The position numbers and the translations under genes were made by a program. A stretch of DNA of 64,000 nt from SCTM01 sp965279655 (GTDB taxonomy: Bacteria > Pseudomonadota > Alphaproteobacteria > Rhodospirillales > Rhodospirillaceae). Positions 16,975 through 25,375 of the stretch are shown piece by piece. The stretch's first letter is position 1. Each line of letters opens with the position of its first letter. The DNA lies in assembly GCA_965279655.1 (NCBI GenBank), contig OZ257255.1, forward strand, positions 1,736,001-1,800,000, in the 5' to 3' direction. The notes beneath the pieces were generated by a model, which had not been told where the DNA came from, searched no databases, and was given only the letters and a program-made list of their open reading frames with translations.

Positions 16975-17499
16975 TCAGTCGCCGGTATAGAGCGCCGGAA
17001 ACTCCCGCTTTACCACGGGGCTATTGTCGGCCCATGCGTGACATGTATTCAGAAATGGCGGTGGCGTGCCATCGCCGGACTGTGCTGCACGTCGCAAGGT
17101 CCGTACCCGGTTAGCGGTTTGAAATGCAGTGGTCGCCAAAGGTCCAAGTAGGTCTACGAGAAGGGCGCACCCCTCGTCCTCACCCAGGCGTTCGCGCACT
17201 TGGCGCCGAAATCCTTTTGCCAAGGTCGCGCCCACAAGGCGTTGGAAATTCGCCGCAAGCCGTGCGCACCCCATGCTCGATGCTTGAGCTATTTGGACTC
17301 CGATAGCCCTGATTGTGAATTGTGCGTCGCACGACATGTCGATCGACATGTCGTTAAGCTCCCCCGGCATGTGTTGCTTCCGCGTGTCGGTAAGGACAGC
17401 GGAAATGCGCCATCCGTCGGTCTCCGTTGCGTAGCCGCGGCAGGTGATTGTGCGGGTGTGAATATTTCGCCGCTGCATGTCCGGTGTTGGTAACGGCAT
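16975..17499 (-). CDS. DUF2889 family protein, copy 2
   Basis: 174 residues from the ATG at 17499, which lies 1 bp after the stop of the preceding DUF2889 gene; a longer frame to 17631 overlaps that gene and was rejected. The family features are HTRTITCRGYATETDGW near the start and GCALLVDLLGPLATTAFQT in the second half. DUF2889 has no established function; it recurs near CoA-thioester catabolism genes. This copy has a longer, more divergent C-terminal tail (ending FPALYTGD) than its neighbour. The pair could form a heterodimer, which is inference from adjacency only. Confidence 0.75.
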   Translation of the reverse strand: MPLPTPDMQRRNIHTRTITCRGYATETDGWRISAVLTDTRKQHMPGELNDMSIDMSCDAQFTIRAIGVQIAQASSMGCARLAANFQRLVGATLAKGFRRQVRERLGEDEGCALLVDLLGPLATTAFQTANRVRTLRRAAQSGDGTPPPFLNTCHAWADNSPVVKREFPALYTGD

Positions 17500-17500
17500 A

Positions 17501-17935
17501 TCAGCTACGTACTCCGCTTCGCACCGCAAGTAATGCTGTCGCTGCCATGGGCGACAAAAGATCAACGAGGTGAACGCATCCCTTAGCGCCGCCGAAGCGA
17601 TCTCGCACCGAAATCTCGAAACTATCAGCAAGATTGAGCCCTATCAGGCCACTGAAATTTGGCGCTATGCGGGGACAATGATTGAACGGCGTATAGTCCT
17701 GCACAGCGACCGCATCCCGGATCGCAAAACTCCCGTCGATGGTCATGCGGAGCCCCATGCCGTGGTAGGGCTCCCCCGCCGCGACCTGTCCGCGATCCAC
17801 GTTAGGCACTGCGTAAGTTTTGACGTCGGTCAACCAACCATCGATGTCCCATAGCCCGTCTACGCGCTCATACACCTCGCACACGATTGTCCGCGTATGC
17901 TGCAAGTCAGTGGGAATGAACTCGACGTTTGGCAT
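17501..17935 (-). CDS. DUF2889 family protein, copy 1
   Basis: 144 residues with the full DUF2889 signature: HTRTIVCEVYERVDGLWDID at the N-terminus, GMGLRMTIDGSFAIRDAVAV in the middle and KGCVHLVDLLSPMAATALL near the end. No signal peptide or membrane segment is seen, so it is cytosolic. It lies 18 bp after the SDR remnant and 1 bp before the second DUF2889 gene, all within the minus-strand MaoC/thiolase block. The function is unknown; context suggests a part in degradation of a CoA-activated substrate. Confidence 0.8.
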   Translation of the reverse strand: MPNVEFIPTDLQHTRTIVCEVYERVDGLWDIDGWLTDVKTYAVPNVDRGQVAAGEPYHGMGLRMTIDGSFAIRDAVAVQDYTPFNHCPRIAPNFSGLIGLNLADSFEISVRDRFGGAKGCVHLVDLLSPMAATALLAVRSGVRS

Positions 17936-17953
17936 GCCGCAACGTCCTAGAGG

Positions 17954-18094
17954 TTAACACCCGCCGTCGACGAGGACGATTGGTCCGCTGATATAGTCGC
18001 TCTCGGGGATGCAGAAGAGATGTACAGCGCGCCCGATGCCGCGGCCGGCACCCGATATCAAGGCGAGTCTACCCTTGAGCTTGCTCACGGCCAT
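17954..18094 (-). pseudogene. Short-chain dehydrogenase remnant: N- and C-terminal ends fused by an in-frame internal deletion
   Basis: A 46-codon frame begins MAVSKLKGRLALISGAG and continues RGIGRAVH, the classic SDR cofactor-binding start (TGxxxGIG-like). It then runs directly into LFCIPESDYISGPIV and LVDGGC followed by TAA, the classic SDR C-terminus. The roughly 190 residues normally between them, with the catalytic Ser, Tyr and Lys, are missing. It begins 9 bp after the MaoC stop, exactly where an SDR gene would sit in this operon. The product cannot be a working dehydrogenase. I decoded this codon by codon; it is too small for normal gene calling. Confidence 0.85.
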
Positions 18095-18103
18095 CGCCCC
18101 AAC

Positions 18104-18532
18104 TCATGCCAACGCCACAAGGGCCTCGCCTTCCACGGTCGTGAGACCTTGGTCCGTGACTGCAGTCAACTTTACGCGCGCAAGCTGCTCGCCGTTTTCC
18201 TCGAAGATCTCGACGACCTTGCCGGTACAGCGCAAAACCGCATGCAACGGTGTAATGGCCTTGAAGCGCACACCCCAACGGCGTATCCGCTCCTGTGGCA
18301 CCCACCGGGTCAACAATTGGGCGAGATAGGCCATAGAGAGCATTCCGTGAACGAAAACGTCCTCCATCCCCGCCTCTTTCGCATAGTCGCTGTCGATGTG
18401 TAATAGAACATGATCGTTCGACGCACCCGCAAAGAGCGCGAGTGTCCCGCGCGTGATGGGCCCTTGGACATGCTCCGGCAGGACATCGCCGACCGCTACA
18501 TTCATCCGAGTTGGATGGACGGCCTTATCCAT
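18104..18532 (-). CDS. MaoC-like hydratase, hot-dog fold
   Basis: 142 residues from the ATG at 18532, which overlaps the end of the previous MaoC gene by about 8 bp; a longer frame to 18637 overlaps that gene throughout and is rejected. The motif FAGASNDHVLLHIDSDYAKEAGMEDVFVHGML is the R-hydratase signature, with Asp and His as catalytic candidates. It should hydrate a 2-enoyl-CoA, alone or as a heterodimer with the MaoC-N protein encoded just upstream, as in steroid-type degradation. No signal sequence is present. Confidence 0.85.
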   Translation of the reverse strand: MDKAVHPTRMNVAVGDVLPEHVQGPITRGTLALFAGASNDHVLLHIDSDYAKEAGMEDVFVHGMLSMAYLAQLLTRWVPQERIRRWGVRFKAITPLHAVLRCTGKVVEIFEENGEQLARVKLTAVTDQGLTTVEGEALVALA

Positions 18533-18983
18533 TGCGCACCACCAGAACCTCTTGCATTTCGCAGCAGAGGTCGCCCGCAGCGTTAACCGCTGTCGTGTCC
18601 TGAACGATGAACTCCAATGCCCCACCCTTCTTCTCATATATATCGGTGGTGATGGTCGTGAGCGTCATGACGTCGCCGGCGTAGACCGGCCGATGATGAG
18701 TGAAGCGCTGTTCACCATGCAGAATGCGCTTCGTGTCAACTCCGATGCCATTCACCGGATCGTGCATACTGCCCCTTTTGGCCGGAGCACCGAGATGAAG
18801 TGAGAACACAAAAGTCGGCGGCGCCGGAAGTGTTGGGTGCCCCGCGCTTCTGGCGGCCTCTTCGTCGAAATAAACCGGATTTGTTTCCCCCGTCGCTGTC
18901 GCGAAGAAGCGCAACTGACCCTTCTCCACTTCGATCACCCGTGGCTCCGACACCACACCGATGTGCTTTCGATCGATTGCCAT
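18525..18983 (-). CDS. MaoC N-terminal-type dehydratase subunit
   Basis: 152 residues from the ATG at 18983 (MAIDRKHIGVV); upstream frame extension overlaps the ligase gene out of frame and is rejected. It carries the FAS1-type/MaoC-N hot-dog features ETNPVYFDEEAARSAGHPTLPAPPTFVFSL, and FTHHRPVYAGDVMTLTT. Such proteins usually pair with a separate MaoC protein to form an active enoyl-CoA hydratase, and the partner is the next gene, overlapping by about 8 bp. It follows the acyl-CoA ligase gene by 25 bp. Confidence 0.85.
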   Translation of the reverse strand: MAIDRKHIGVVSEPRVIEVEKGQLRFFATATGETNPVYFDEEAARSAGHPTLPAPPTFVFSLHLGAPAKRGSMHDPVNGIGVDTKRILHGEQRFTHHRPVYAGDVMTLTTITTDIYEKKGGALEFIVQDTTAVNAAGDLCCEMQEVLVVRNG

Positions 18984-19008
18984 GACGAGACTTCTCCCAA
19001 TAAGTCCG

Positions 19009-20541
19009 CTAGCGCGCCTCTGCCTGCACTGATGGGGCCGGCACCTGTCCCCGCCGTACCATCGTCTGAAATACACGCCCACGCTCGAGCCACGCCTCAC
19101 GCTCCTCCTTGAGCGCGGATCGCCGCACCTTCCCAGCTTCATTCCGCAGGGGCGATTGCGCGATTTCATAGCTTTCCGGACACTTGTAACTGGCGAGCCG
19201 CTCGCGCATGTAGCGATCGATCTCTTCCAGTGCGCAGGTGGAGCCTGTTCTGGGCTCGAGAATTGCGTGGACACGCTGGCCATACTCTTGGCACGGCAGT
19301 CCGATCACAACTGAGTTCGCCACTGTCGGGTTTTGATCAAGCACGGCTTCTACTTCTGCCGGATAGATGTTGGCGCCGCCGCGGTTGATGAGATCGCTAC
19401 GGCGATCCGCCAGGAAGAGGTAGCCGTCATCGTCGGCGTAACCCAGATCGCCAAGAGAGAAACGGCCCTGAGCGTCGGAAGTGACCGACGCGCCGACATA
19501 CTGAAACCGCGCCTGGGCATCGTGTGGAAAGAAGATTTCGCCGACTTCTCCTGGTGCGCAAGGTTCTCCGTCCGGCCTCAGGATGCTGAGTGTTCCGGGC
19601 GCGATACGACCGACGGAGCCGGGCTTGCGGAGCCAATCGCGCCCATTGATCGTCGTGCCAGATGCCTCCGTACCGGAATAAGCCTCGAAGATGCGATCCG
19701 GCCCCAGCCAATCTATCCAACCCTGCTTGAGCCAAGTTGGGCACGCAGCAGCCATGTGCCACACTGCCTGCAACGAGGAGACGTCGTATTTCTCGCGAAT
19801 GTCCTTAGGCAAACTCCAAATGCGATGCATCATCGTTGGTACTAGGCAAATCCAATTCGCCCGGTGCTTTTCGATCAGTCTCAAGCACTCCTCCGCATCG
19901 AACCTCACCATGCCCACGACGGTGCTGCCCGCAATCAGTGCGAGACTGGTGAAGAGAAAGGATGCGTTGTGATAGAGCGGGCCTGGGTTAATCATGACGC
20001 CGCCCCGCGGCATGCGGATCCGTTCCAGACGTCCGTCGATATACTGATTAAAGCGGCCCTCAACACGGTCGATGATCAGCTTTGGGCGCCCGGTCGAGCC
20101 GCCGCTCGTGACGGCCTTCCAATGACGCGGCGCGCGATCCGGCATTGGCACGGGATCCGCAATTTCGAAGGGGCGCGTCGGATCAAGAACTTTGACATCA
20201 AGACTTTCGTAGCCCGCGTCTCGGACGAGGACGCGCGGATGCGCTAGAGCTAAAACTTGGCGCAACTCCTGTTCCGGCAGTTTGGCAGGAAGAATGCAAG
20301 GCGTAGCCCCGGCCTTCCAGATCGCAAAGGTCATTTCGTGATGGGCGGCACAGTTCGGCAGCGCCACCGCGACCAAATCGTCTGGCCGCACACCCATCTC
20401 GTAGAGCTGTTGGGCACGACGCGTAGCCCGCGCCTCGAACGCCTGCCACGTTACCGCACCGTCTGGGTATATGAGCGCGAGTTGCGACGCTGGCTTTTCG
20501 GCCGCATACCGCGTCAGAAGAGAACCAAAACTTTCGTTCAT
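19009..20541 (-). CDS. AMP-dependent acyl-CoA ligase
   Basis: 510-residue ANL enzyme. The ATP-binding loop reads TSGGSTGRPKL, the A5-like motif is EAYSGTEASG, and LGDLGYADDDGYLFLADRRSDLINRGG is the hinge region; the C-terminal catalytic Lys lies in NEAGKVRR. It activates a carboxylic acid as CoA thioester. It is placed between the thiolase gene (33 bp upstream) and the MaoC pair. It differs clearly from the ligase at 4908-6443, so the two probably have different substrates. Confidence 0.9.
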   Translation of the reverse strand: MNESFGSLLTRYAAEKPASQLALIYPDGAVTWQAFEARATRRAQQLYEMGVRPDDLVAVALPNCAAHHEMTFAIWKAGATPCILPAKLPEQELRQVLALAHPRVLVRDAGYESLDVKVLDPTRPFEIADPVPMPDRAPRHWKAVTSGGSTGRPKLIIDRVEGRFNQYIDGRLERIRMPRGGVMINPGPLYHNASFLFTSLALIAGSTVVGMVRFDAEECLRLIEKHRANWICLVPTMMHRIWSLPKDIREKYDVSSLQAVWHMAAACPTWLKQGWIDWLGPDRIFEAYSGTEASGTTINGRDWLRKPGSVGRIAPGTLSILRPDGEPCAPGEVGEIFFPHDAQARFQYVGASVTSDAQGRFSLGDLGYADDDGYLFLADRRSDLINRGGANIYPAEVEAVLDQNPTVANSVVIGLPCQEYGQRVHAILEPRTGSTCALEEIDRYMRERLASYKCPESYEIAQSPLRNEAGKVRRSALKEEREAWLERGRVFQTMVRRGQVPAPSVQAEAR

Positions 20542-20574
20542 CCGCCAATCCCAGCGTGAGCGACGGCAAGCTGC

Positions 20575-21771
20575 TCAGTGATAAAGACCCACGATTCCGA
20601 TGGAACAGATATTGTGGATGGGAACGCCGCCGAGATTGTGGGATAGCGCGTTCGTCAGCGGGCGCTTCGATTGACGGTCTCCAGCGCGACCGAGCAACTG
20701 AAGGTAGTTCTCGTAAATCATGCGAATGCCGGTCGCTCCAATAGGATGACCGAAACATTTCAAACCGCCGTCGATCTGGCACGGAATCTTTCCGTCTGCA
20801 TCGAATTTGCCGTCGAGCACATCTTTGTAAGCCTTGCCTTCCTCGCTCAGACCGAGGTCCTCCATGGTGACCAACTCGGTGATCGAAAAGCAGTCGTGGA
20901 CTTCGGTCAGGCTGAGGTCTTTCTGTGGATCTGTGATGCCGGCTTCCTTGTACGCGCGGGCCGCGGCCACGCGGGTGGTATGGAAATAGCTGTAGTCCCA
21001 ACCAGCTCCCTGCCCTTCCCAACCATTGGTCGCGGCGAGTTGCAGAGCCTTTACCGTTACGATGTCCTTCTTGCCCAGCGCACGCGCTAGTTCTGGCGTT
21101 GTGACGATGGCGCAAGCCGCACCGTCCGAAACGCCGCAACAGTCGAACAGTCCAAGCGGCTGCGCGACCATCGGCGCTTCGATCGCCTGTTCCTCCGTAA
21201 TAACGCGGCGGAGATGCGCCTTGGGATTCTTCGCGCCATTCGCGTGGCTCTTGACGGAGACATGCGCCATCGCCCGCTTCAAATCCGGTGCAGGGATACC
21301 GTGTTTTGCTGCATATGCGCTGGCAAGCTGTGCGAAGCCGCCTGGCGCCGTGCCGTTTGCGTTCGTCGCATCGTAGAATGGCCCGCGCGGAAGCATCGGC
21401 AATCCGCCGTACCCGGTGTCCTTCAACTTTTCCACGCCAAGTGCAAAAGCGATGTCGCATGCGCCACTTGCCACCGCATAAGTGGCGCCGCGAAATGCTT
21501 CGGTTCCAGTGGCGCACGCGTTTTCGACGCGCGTGACAGGAATATTGGGTAGACGTAGCGCAATCGATAGCGGAACGGCCCCGGGACCAACAGCGCCCGC
21601 ATAGTGCCCGAACCAGCCAGCTTCGAGTTGGCTGACGTCAACGCCAGCGTCAGCGATAGCCTCTTGGAATGCCTCCACCATCAGGCCAGGACCATCGATG
21701 TCCCATCGCTCCCCGAACCGGGAGCATCCCATTCCTAAAATGGCAACCCGGTCTTTGATACCACTCGCCAT
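20575..21771 (-). CDS. Thiolase, SCP2-type
   Basis: 398-residue thiolase of the lipid-transfer/SCP2 group. The nucleophile Cys is in VENACATGTEAF; later motifs are EVHDCFSITEL and CFGHPIGATGIRM with catalytic His and Gly. It would cleave a 3-oxoacyl-CoA with CoA to acetyl- or propionyl-CoA plus a shortened acyl-CoA, or perform a retro-aldol reaction with a DUF35 partner as in steroid side-chain aldolases. Its upstream neighbour (12 bp gap) carries a DUF35/OB domain, which makes the partner idea plausible. Confidence 0.88.
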   Translation of the reverse strand: MASGIKDRVAILGMGCSRFGERWDIDGPGLMVEAFQEAIADAGVDVSQLEAGWFGHYAGAVGPGAVPLSIALRLPNIPVTRVENACATGTEAFRGATYAVASGACDIAFALGVEKLKDTGYGGLPMLPRGPFYDATNANGTAPGGFAQLASAYAAKHGIPAPDLKRAMAHVSVKSHANGAKNPKAHLRRVITEEQAIEAPMVAQPLGLFDCCGVSDGAACAIVTTPELARALGKKDIVTVKALQLAATNGWEGQGAGWDYSYFHTTRVAAARAYKEAGITDPQKDLSLTEVHDCFSITELVTMEDLGLSEEGKAYKDVLDGKFDADGKIPCQIDGGLKCFGHPIGATGIRMIYENYLQLLGRAGDRQSKRPLTNALSHNLGGVPIHNICSIGIVGLYH

Positions 21772-21783
21772 GGTCTTTCCTCG

Positions 21784-23235
21784 TCAGTTCGCCGGCCGAT
21801 AGTCGGGAACGGCTTTCCAAAAGTAATGCTTGAAGCCGCGTTGATCGTGATGCTTCAAACGAAACATCATGCGTACGGACTGACCCACGGCTGCCCCCTC
21901 GCCCCCGATATCTGTGAAGTCTGCGGTCAGGCGGCCGCCTTCCTCGAATTCAATCAGGCCATACCAGCCGGGAGGGTTGGGCGTGAAGGCAAGTCGATCA
22001 GCAGTGCAAGCGACAATGCGGGCGCGCATTTCAGCCAGTGGATAGTCATCCTGGGTATCGATCATTCGGGCGTTCTGGGCGACGGAAATGCGAGTCTTCG
22101 GGTACTGCACAGTTCCCGTCACGCGGCATTTGCCGCCTACCAAGCCTAAGATCGTCTTGCGATCGCGATAGAGCATGGAAAACGGCGTCTTGTGATCGAT
22201 TTCGGATCGCATACCGCCATCGAGATGGACCTCGCCGGCAAAGTAGAGATGTTTGAGGTAGTTACGGTCCGGGCGCCTACGGGCAAGCCAGCCGGAAACA
22301 CCGAGTCCGCCGCGGGCGTGCGCAATTCGATCCGTGGCACGGAACGCCAAGATATCGCAACCTTGTCCGAATGCAGCGACGAGGATCAGGGCACCGGGTT
22401 TCGCGGTCTCCAGGACATGCGCGAGCATGACGAGCGCGTGAGCCGAGCCGGCATACCCCAGCGACTCACTCAACGACGGACATATAGCGGCAGGCGCAAT
22501 TCCGACTGCGGTCGCGATGACCTTGTCTATCCCTCGAACAGGCAACGCCAAAACGAAGTGGTTTACGTCTGCCGGCGCCAAGTCCATCTTCGAGAGCGAA
22601 ACTTTGATCGCATCCGGAAGGATCTTTTTATACCCCTCGTCACGGATCCAACGGCCTTCCCATTCGTAGTCGTGCGATTGGTCGGCCGCGCGAAAGTGAT
22701 CGACGAAATCCGCTGTTGTGCTGTGTGATCCGAGAAACTCGGCAGCGACGTCGGAAGTGTCGACGAGGAACGCCGCGGCCGCGTCGCCATTTGTGAATTC
22801 TGCCTCCGAGCCGGGCTTGGCAAAGCGCCGCTCTGAAGCCACGCAAATGGATCTTTGATTTTCTTTTGCGGTCTCTAGCGCGACAAGCAAGGCCGATGTG
22901 CTGGCGCGCTGGGAGCCGGCGATATCGAGCGCGCCAACAGCATCCTCTAGATTGAGCGCTTCCTTTACGACGCCCGCATTCTGGCGATCTGCGAAGGGAA
23001 ATGTGGTCGACGCTACAAATATCCGACCTATGGCTTTCCGGTCCGCGCCATTCAGGCAGTCCCGCGCTGCTTCGACGGCCATCGTAATCGCATCTTCATC
23101 CCAACTGGCTACCGACCGTTCGCCCTTGCCAAGCGGCGTCAGGGCTTCATTGAACCAGGCTGTGGCTTCCGCCATTGCTTCACGCTGTAGCCGCGTGAGG
23201 GGAACGTAAGCTCCAAATGCAGAAATCCCTACCAT
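21784..23235 (-). CDS. HMG-CoA synthase/KAS III-like protein fused to DUF35 OB-fold domain
   Basis: 483 residues in two parts. Residues ~1-330 have the thiolase-like fold of HMG-CoA synthase/KAS III (GRIFVASTTFP, FTNGDAAAAFLV, DVNHFVLALP). Residues ~335-483 are a DUF35-type OB-fold (GGKCRVTGTVQYPKTRI, WYGLIEFEEGG). At the position where the nucleophilic Cys is expected, five residues after Asp104, the sequence has Gln109 (DIAGSQRASTSAL), so ordinary Claisen condensation is unlikely. The zinc-ribbon of DUF35 is also reduced to a single Cys. It may serve as an acyl-CoA-binding partner of the downstream thiolase, or catalyse a Cys-independent step. Confidence 0.8.
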   Translation of the reverse strand: MVGISAFGAYVPLTRLQREAMAEATAWFNEALTPLGKGERSVASWDEDAITMAVEAARDCLNGADRKAIGRIFVASTTFPFADRQNAGVVKEALNLEDAVGALDIAGSQRASTSALLVALETAKENQRSICVASERRFAKPGSEAEFTNGDAAAAFLVDTSDVAAEFLGSHSTTADFVDHFRAADQSHDYEWEGRWIRDEGYKKILPDAIKVSLSKMDLAPADVNHFVLALPVRGIDKVIATAVGIAPAAICPSLSESLGYAGSAHALVMLAHVLETAKPGALILVAAFGQGCDILAFRATDRIAHARGGLGVSGWLARRRPDRNYLKHLYFAGEVHLDGGMRSEIDHKTPFSMLYRDRKTILGLVGGKCRVTGTVQYPKTRISVAQNARMIDTQDDYPLAEMRARIVACTADRLAFTPNPPGWYGLIEFEEGGRLTADFTDIGGEGAAVGQSVRMMFRLKHHDQRGFKHYFWKAVPDYRPAN

Positions 23236-23291
23236 CGTGTTATCCGTTCAATCCCGCATCATCGTAAGGGCGTCTGGTAAGATCGGAACTC

Positions 23292-24203
23292 TTACTGTGG
23301 ATCCCAGGAGATCAGCTCTGGCGTCGTCTTCAGTGGATGAAAATCCGGACGTAGTGCTGGCATCAGAATGTCGGCGCAGGTCTGCGGCGTCCAACCTTCA
23401 GACATCTGAGCAACGCGCACGATCGACGCCCGCGCATAAAGATATACCTCATTTTTGCGAACCCCGAACACTTGCCCCGATACGTCGGCCGCCGCATCGG
23501 AGCATAGAAACGCCGCGAGCGGAGCGATCTTTTCGGGAGTCGCGGTCTTCATCTTTTCCAAGCGATGGCGCCGCGCGTCGCTGTCGGCGGGAATGGTACC
23601 GGTTAGCCGGCTCCAGGCTGTGGGCGCGATGCAGTTGGAGCGTACGCCAAACCGCTTCATGTCCAGTGCGATCGAGGTGGAAAGCCCTACGACGCCTGCC
23701 TTGGCAGCGCTGTAGTTGGCCTGCCCGACGTTGCCGAGAAGCCCAGTAGTCGAAGTGAAGTGGACGTAGGAGCCTGAGCCCTGTTCGCGAAAGTGTGACG
23801 CCGCCGCTCGAGAAACATAGAAATACCCAGAAAGATGTACCTTCAGGACATCGTCCCAATCTTTCACGCTCATCTTGTGAAAAATCGCGTCGCGCAGGAA
23901 GCCGGCATTGTTCACCACTGCGTCGATACGGCCGAACCTGGCGACCGCATCTTCAATGATCGAAGCTGCGCCCTGCGGATCGGTAATACTTTGGGTATTG
24001 GCAATCGCCATTCCGCCCGCAGCCGTGATCTCGTCCACGACTGTATTTGCAGGGCTTGCATCAGTCCCCATGCCCGCCGGATCGCCGCCGAGATCGTTTA
24101 CGACCACTTTGGCGCCTTCGGCAGCGCATAGCAGGGCGATTCCGCGACCGATCCCACGACCCGCGCCTGTGACCGCGACAACCTTGTCCGTCAACATCCC
24201 CAT
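23292..24203 (-). CDS. Short-chain dehydrogenase, 3-hydroxyacyl-CoA dehydrogenase type
   Basis: 303 residues from the ATG at 24203, chosen because GGGGGA lies 7 bases upstream; a longer frame to 24218 is possible. NAD(P)-binding TGAGRGIGRG, the NDLGGD stretch typical of the multifunctional beta-oxidation enzyme group, NNAG, and the catalytic Ser plus YSAAK are present. The extra ~45-residue C-terminal tail resembles that same group. It likely oxidises a 3-hydroxyacyl-CoA to 3-oxoacyl-CoA for the thiolase. It is the first gene of the minus-strand operon and is divergent from the LysR gene. Confidence 0.88.
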   Translation of the reverse strand: MGMLTDKVVAVTGAGRGIGRGIALLCAAEGAKVVVNDLGGDPAGMGTDASPANTVVDEITAAGGMAIANTQSITDPQGAASIIEDAVARFGRIDAVVNNAGFLRDAIFHKMSVKDWDDVLKVHLSGYFYVSRAAASHFREQGSGSYVHFTSTTGLLGNVGQANYSAAKAGVVGLSTSIALDMKRFGVRSNCIAPTAWSRLTGTIPADSDARRHRLEKMKTATPEKIAPLAAFLCSDAAADVSGQVFGVRKNEVYLYARASIVRVAQMSEGWTPQTCADILMPALRPDFHPLKTTPELISWDPQ

Positions 24204-24262
24204 GAGCACATCCCCCATCCGCGCGTGATCAGGCCCGCTACATATGTTGGACCCGCTGTAGC

Positions 24263-24283
24263 CAAACGCATTTGAATTGTTTG
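24263..24283. promoter_or_regulatory. Candidate LysR operator (CAAAC-N11-GTTTG)
   Basis: The SDR and LysR genes are divergent, and this 21-bp dyad with 5-bp arms and an 11-bp centre lies between them, matching the T-N11-A form of LysR-type binding sites. A TTGACA hexamer follows at 24288-24293 on the plus strand, reading towards the LysR gene, though no good -10 follows it. Autoregulation and control of the catabolic operon from one site would be usual for this family. Confidence 0.5.
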
Positions 24284-24351
24284 TCTATTGACAGCGCTTG
24301 GGCGTCAAATTCATTCTGGGCCGGACCCATTCATCATAGGAATATCTAGCC

Positions 24352-25257
24352 ATGCTGGATTCCAGACTCTTGTATGTGGTGGCAGTATCGCGCGCCGGAT
24401 CGTTCACGGCCGCCGCCGAGGCTGCTGGCGTCACGCAGTCGGCAATCACAAAAAGCGTTGCCGATCTAGAGCAGCAGATCGGCTATTCCATCTTCTATCG
24501 CACCGCACGCGGCGCGCTTCTCACCGAAGAAGGTCGCGACTTTGTCGAACGTGCCGCCCGGCTTCTTGAGGATGCCGGCGAACTCATGCGCCGAAACCAG
24601 GATGGCAACGATATTTACGCTGGTACGCTCCGCATCGGCGTCTGCCCCGCATCCCTGGAATGGCGTCTCGTCGAACCGCTGGCGCGTCTTTTGCAAAGGC
24701 ACCCATCGATCCGGTTCGACGTTAGCGGATCGACGTTCGAACGCATGGTGCAGTTGCTACGCACTGGAAGCGTGGATGTCGCGCTCGGTATGGATGCGGC
24801 ATTCGCAGAGTGGTCCGATATTCGGCGCGAGCCTGTGCCAGCCGTAACGTCGAAATTCTTCGTGCGAAAAGGCCATCCTCTGCTGCGCCGCGGTGCCGCT
24901 TCTATCAAGGAACTGGCGAAATACGACTTCGTCAGCCCTTCCGAGGGTCGACCCTACGGGGCCGTCATAAGACAGCTGTACGAGAAAGAGGGTATCGACT
25001 GGCGCCACCATGTCCACTCGGTCGACTACTTTCCCATCGCTCGGCGCATCGTGGGAACGACAGACACCATCGGCCTCGTCTCTGAGCCCTATTCGCAATC
25101 CAATTCCTTCCGAGAGAGCTTCCGCACGCTCGAAAATATCGACATCCCCTTACAAAGCCCCATGTGCTGTGCCGTGCGGTCACGCTGGGAGCCGAAGCCG
25201 GCGGTACGCGCATTTATTGCTGCAGTGCGGGAGGGCACGGTGAAGGGCCGAATTTGA
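24352..25257 (+). CDS. LysR-type transcriptional regulator
   Basis: 301 residues: N-terminal winged helix-turn-helix (residues ~1-60, SRAGSFTAAAEAAGVTQSAITKSVADLE) and a periplasmic-binding-protein-like effector domain starting near YAGTLRIGVCP. It is divergent from the SDR that heads the MaoC/thiolase operon, so it is the natural candidate for its regulator, with the pathway substrate or a CoA-less intermediate as inducer. It may also act on the MFS gene that follows 118 bp downstream. Confidence 0.92.
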   Translation: MLDSRLLYVVAVSRAGSFTAAAEAAGVTQSAITKSVADLEQQIGYSIFYRTARGALLTEEGRDFVERAARLLEDAGELMRRNQDGNDIYAGTLRIGVCPASLEWRLVEPLARLLQRHPSIRFDVSGSTFERMVQLLRTGSVDVALGMDAAFAEWSDIRREPVPAVTSKFFVRKGHPLLRRGAASIKELAKYDFVSPSEGRPYGAVIRQLYEKEGIDWRHHVHSVDYFPIARRIVGTTDTIGLVSEPYSQSNSFRESFRTLENIDIPLQSPMCCAVRSRWEPKPAVRAFIAAVREGTVKGRI

Positions 25258-25282
25258 TCAGCGTACACACTTCTCGCGGCTG

Positions 25283-25303
25283 AGCATTCCCCTGAGGAAT
25301 GTT
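25283..25303. promoter_or_regulatory. Inverted repeat between LysR and MFS genes
   Basis: AGCATTCC-CCTGA-GGAATGTT forms a dyad with a perfect 6-bp core arm (CATTCC/GGAATG), 25 bp after the LysR stop and about 70 bp before the MFS start. No T-run follows, so it is not a convincing terminator; an operator for the transporter gene is more likely. This rests on shape alone. Confidence 0.35.
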
Positions 25304-25375
25304 AGGTCCACAAAATGAATTGGACGGCTCGTTCGCCCAAACATCTACTGAAGTGACAATTTAGGGGAGGATCTA

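Noticed and set aside
20198..21517. Minus-strand frame of 439 codons overlapping thiolase and ligase genes
   Set aside because: It is out of frame with both recognised enzymes and has an Arg/Gly-rich shadow composition.
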